Of a stretch of DNA of 64,000 nt, positions 63,386 to 64,000 are shown in pieces. The translations under genes were made by a program, and so were the position numbers. Within the stretch, counting starts at the first letter, position 1; every line of letters begins with the position of its first letter. The notes beneath the pieces were generated by a model. That model worked only from the letters and a program-made list of their open reading frames with translations, searched no databases and was not told the DNA's origin. Source of the stretch: Glaciecola sp947496235 (GTDB taxonomy: Bacteria > Pseudomonadota > Gammaproteobacteria > Enterobacterales > Alteromonadaceae); NCBI RefSeq assembly GCF_050306235.1, contig NZ_JBLWFH010000008.1:62001-126000 (forward strand), given 5' to 3'.

Positions 63386-64000
63386 GTGAAAGACTTATTA
63401 AAGTTTATTAAACAGCAAAATAAGACCGAAGAATTCGATAATATTAAGATCGGTCTTTCATCACCGGATATGGTCCGTTCGTGGTCATACGGTGAGGTCA
63501 AAAAACCTGAAACCATCAACTACCGTACGTTCAAACCTGAGCGTGATGGTCTTTTCTGTGCTCGTATATTCGGCCCAGTAAAAGATTACGAGTGTTTATG
63601 TGGTAAATACAAACGCCTTAAGCACCGTGGTGTTATTTGTGAAAAATGTGGTGTAGAAGTAACCCTAACTAAAGTACGTCGTGAGCGTATGGGTCACATC
63701 GAATTAGCATCACCTGTTGCCCACATCTGGTTCCTAAAATCACTTCCGTCTCGCATCGGTTTGATGTTAGACATGACGTTACGTGACATTGAGCGCGTAT
63801 TGTACTTTGAAAGCTATGTTGTAACTGAACCTGGTATGACTGACCTTGTTCAAGGACAATTGCTTAACGAAGAAGAATATTTAGATTCGTTAGAAGAACA
63901 TGGCGATGATTTCGACGCGAAAATGGGTGCAGAAGCAGTATTTGAATTGCTAAAAGCCCTAGACGTTGATTCTGACGTAGCATCAATGCGTGAAGAGTTA
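63386..64000 (+). CDS. rpoC: RNA polymerase beta' subunit (3' part beyond window)
   Basis: The first 205 codons of RpoC. The opening KDLLKFIKQQNKTEEFDNIK, the zipper and zinc-binding region (CLCGKYKRLKHRGVICEKCG, four cysteines) and RRERMGHIELASP closely match E. coli. The start is the GTG at 63386, with GGAGAGAA just upstream; the overlapping ATG two bases earlier meets a stop at once. The gene continues past the right edge. Confidence 0.99.
   Translation, partial: MKDLLKFIKQQNKTEEFDNIKIGLSSPDMVRSWSYGEVKKPETINYRTFKPERDGLFCARIFGPVKDYECLCGKYKRLKHRGVICEKCGVEVTLTKVRRERMGHIELASPVAHIWFLKSLPSRIGLMLDMTLRDIERVLYFESYVVTEPGMTDLVQGQLLNEEEYLDSLEEHGDDFDAKMGAEAVFELLKALDVDSDVASMREEL

Noticed and set aside
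1..64000. Search by eye for CRISPR arrays, rRNA genes, intact insertion sequences and prophage structural genes
   Set aside because: No regularly spaced repeats, rRNA segments, transposases or phage structural proteins were seen; only the RHS and recombinase fragments hint at mobile DNA.

Overview
The window is chromosomal DNA from a Gram-negative gammaproteobacterium. It is most like the Alteromonadaceae (Glaciecola, Paraglaciecola, Alteromonas). The evidence is the protein-level resemblance of FolM, FolE, DbpA, PyrC, RplK/A/J/L and RpoB to gammaproteobacterial versions, the many lipoproteins and a TonB receptor, and the AT-rich base composition. The genus is inferred; no rRNA is present to settle it.

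Layout. 1-754: the 5' part of a Gfo/Idh/MocA oxidoreductase. 1022-8703: a nucleic-acid repair cluster (ATP-dependent DNA ligase, metallo-beta-lactamase exonuclease, Lhr-like helicase, metallophosphoesterase). It is split into two divergent arms with a membrane TIR-domain protein between them. 8854-14300: a periplasmic binding-like protein, then a tight minus-strand operon folM - TonB receptor - aguA - aguB. 14500-16523: folE and an M24 peptidase, convergent. 16682-20283: an AT-rich accessory patch with an RHS C-terminal remnant, an unknown membrane protein, a type IV toxin-antitoxin pair (AbiEi/AbiEii), a broken Xer-type recombinase and a ParD/ParE pair. Both toxin-antitoxin pairs have strong palindromes just upstream. 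20612-24033: a secreted protein with a PEP-CTERM-like tail and a CadC-like regulator with TPRs.

24133-48849: mixed metabolic genes. They include GH13, GH3 and GH43 lipoproteins, an aldo/keto reductase, a DUF2855 protein, lipocalin Blc, a DinB-like protein, a two-domain acyltransferase resembling ornithine-lipid synthase OlsF, PyrC and DbpA (overlapping), an atypical NagB-like protein, a MAPEG protein, an ABC exporter, an ammonium-transporter/chemoreceptor fusion, a serine hydrolase, a T4-lysozyme/pesticin-like muramidase overlapping a lipoprotein gene, and a dienoyl-CoA isomerase-like crotonase.

49168-64000: the tRNA-Trp - secE - nusG - rplK - rplA - rplJ - rplL - rpoB - rpoC information-processing locus. 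About 6.4 kb of unrelated genes (GST, PrpE-like synthetase, and a binding protein - porin - diguanylate cyclase operon) lie between nusG and rplK. A terminator follows nusG, a new strong promoter precedes rplK, an L10-leader-like structure precedes rplJ, and an attenuator-like hairpin lies between rplL and rpoB. rpoC runs off the right edge.

The most unusual items are the TIR-TM-periplasmic protein inside the Lhr/ligase/exonuclease cluster, the Amt-MCP fusion, the lysozyme/lipoprotein overlap, and the aguA/aguB operon that carries its own TonB receptor.
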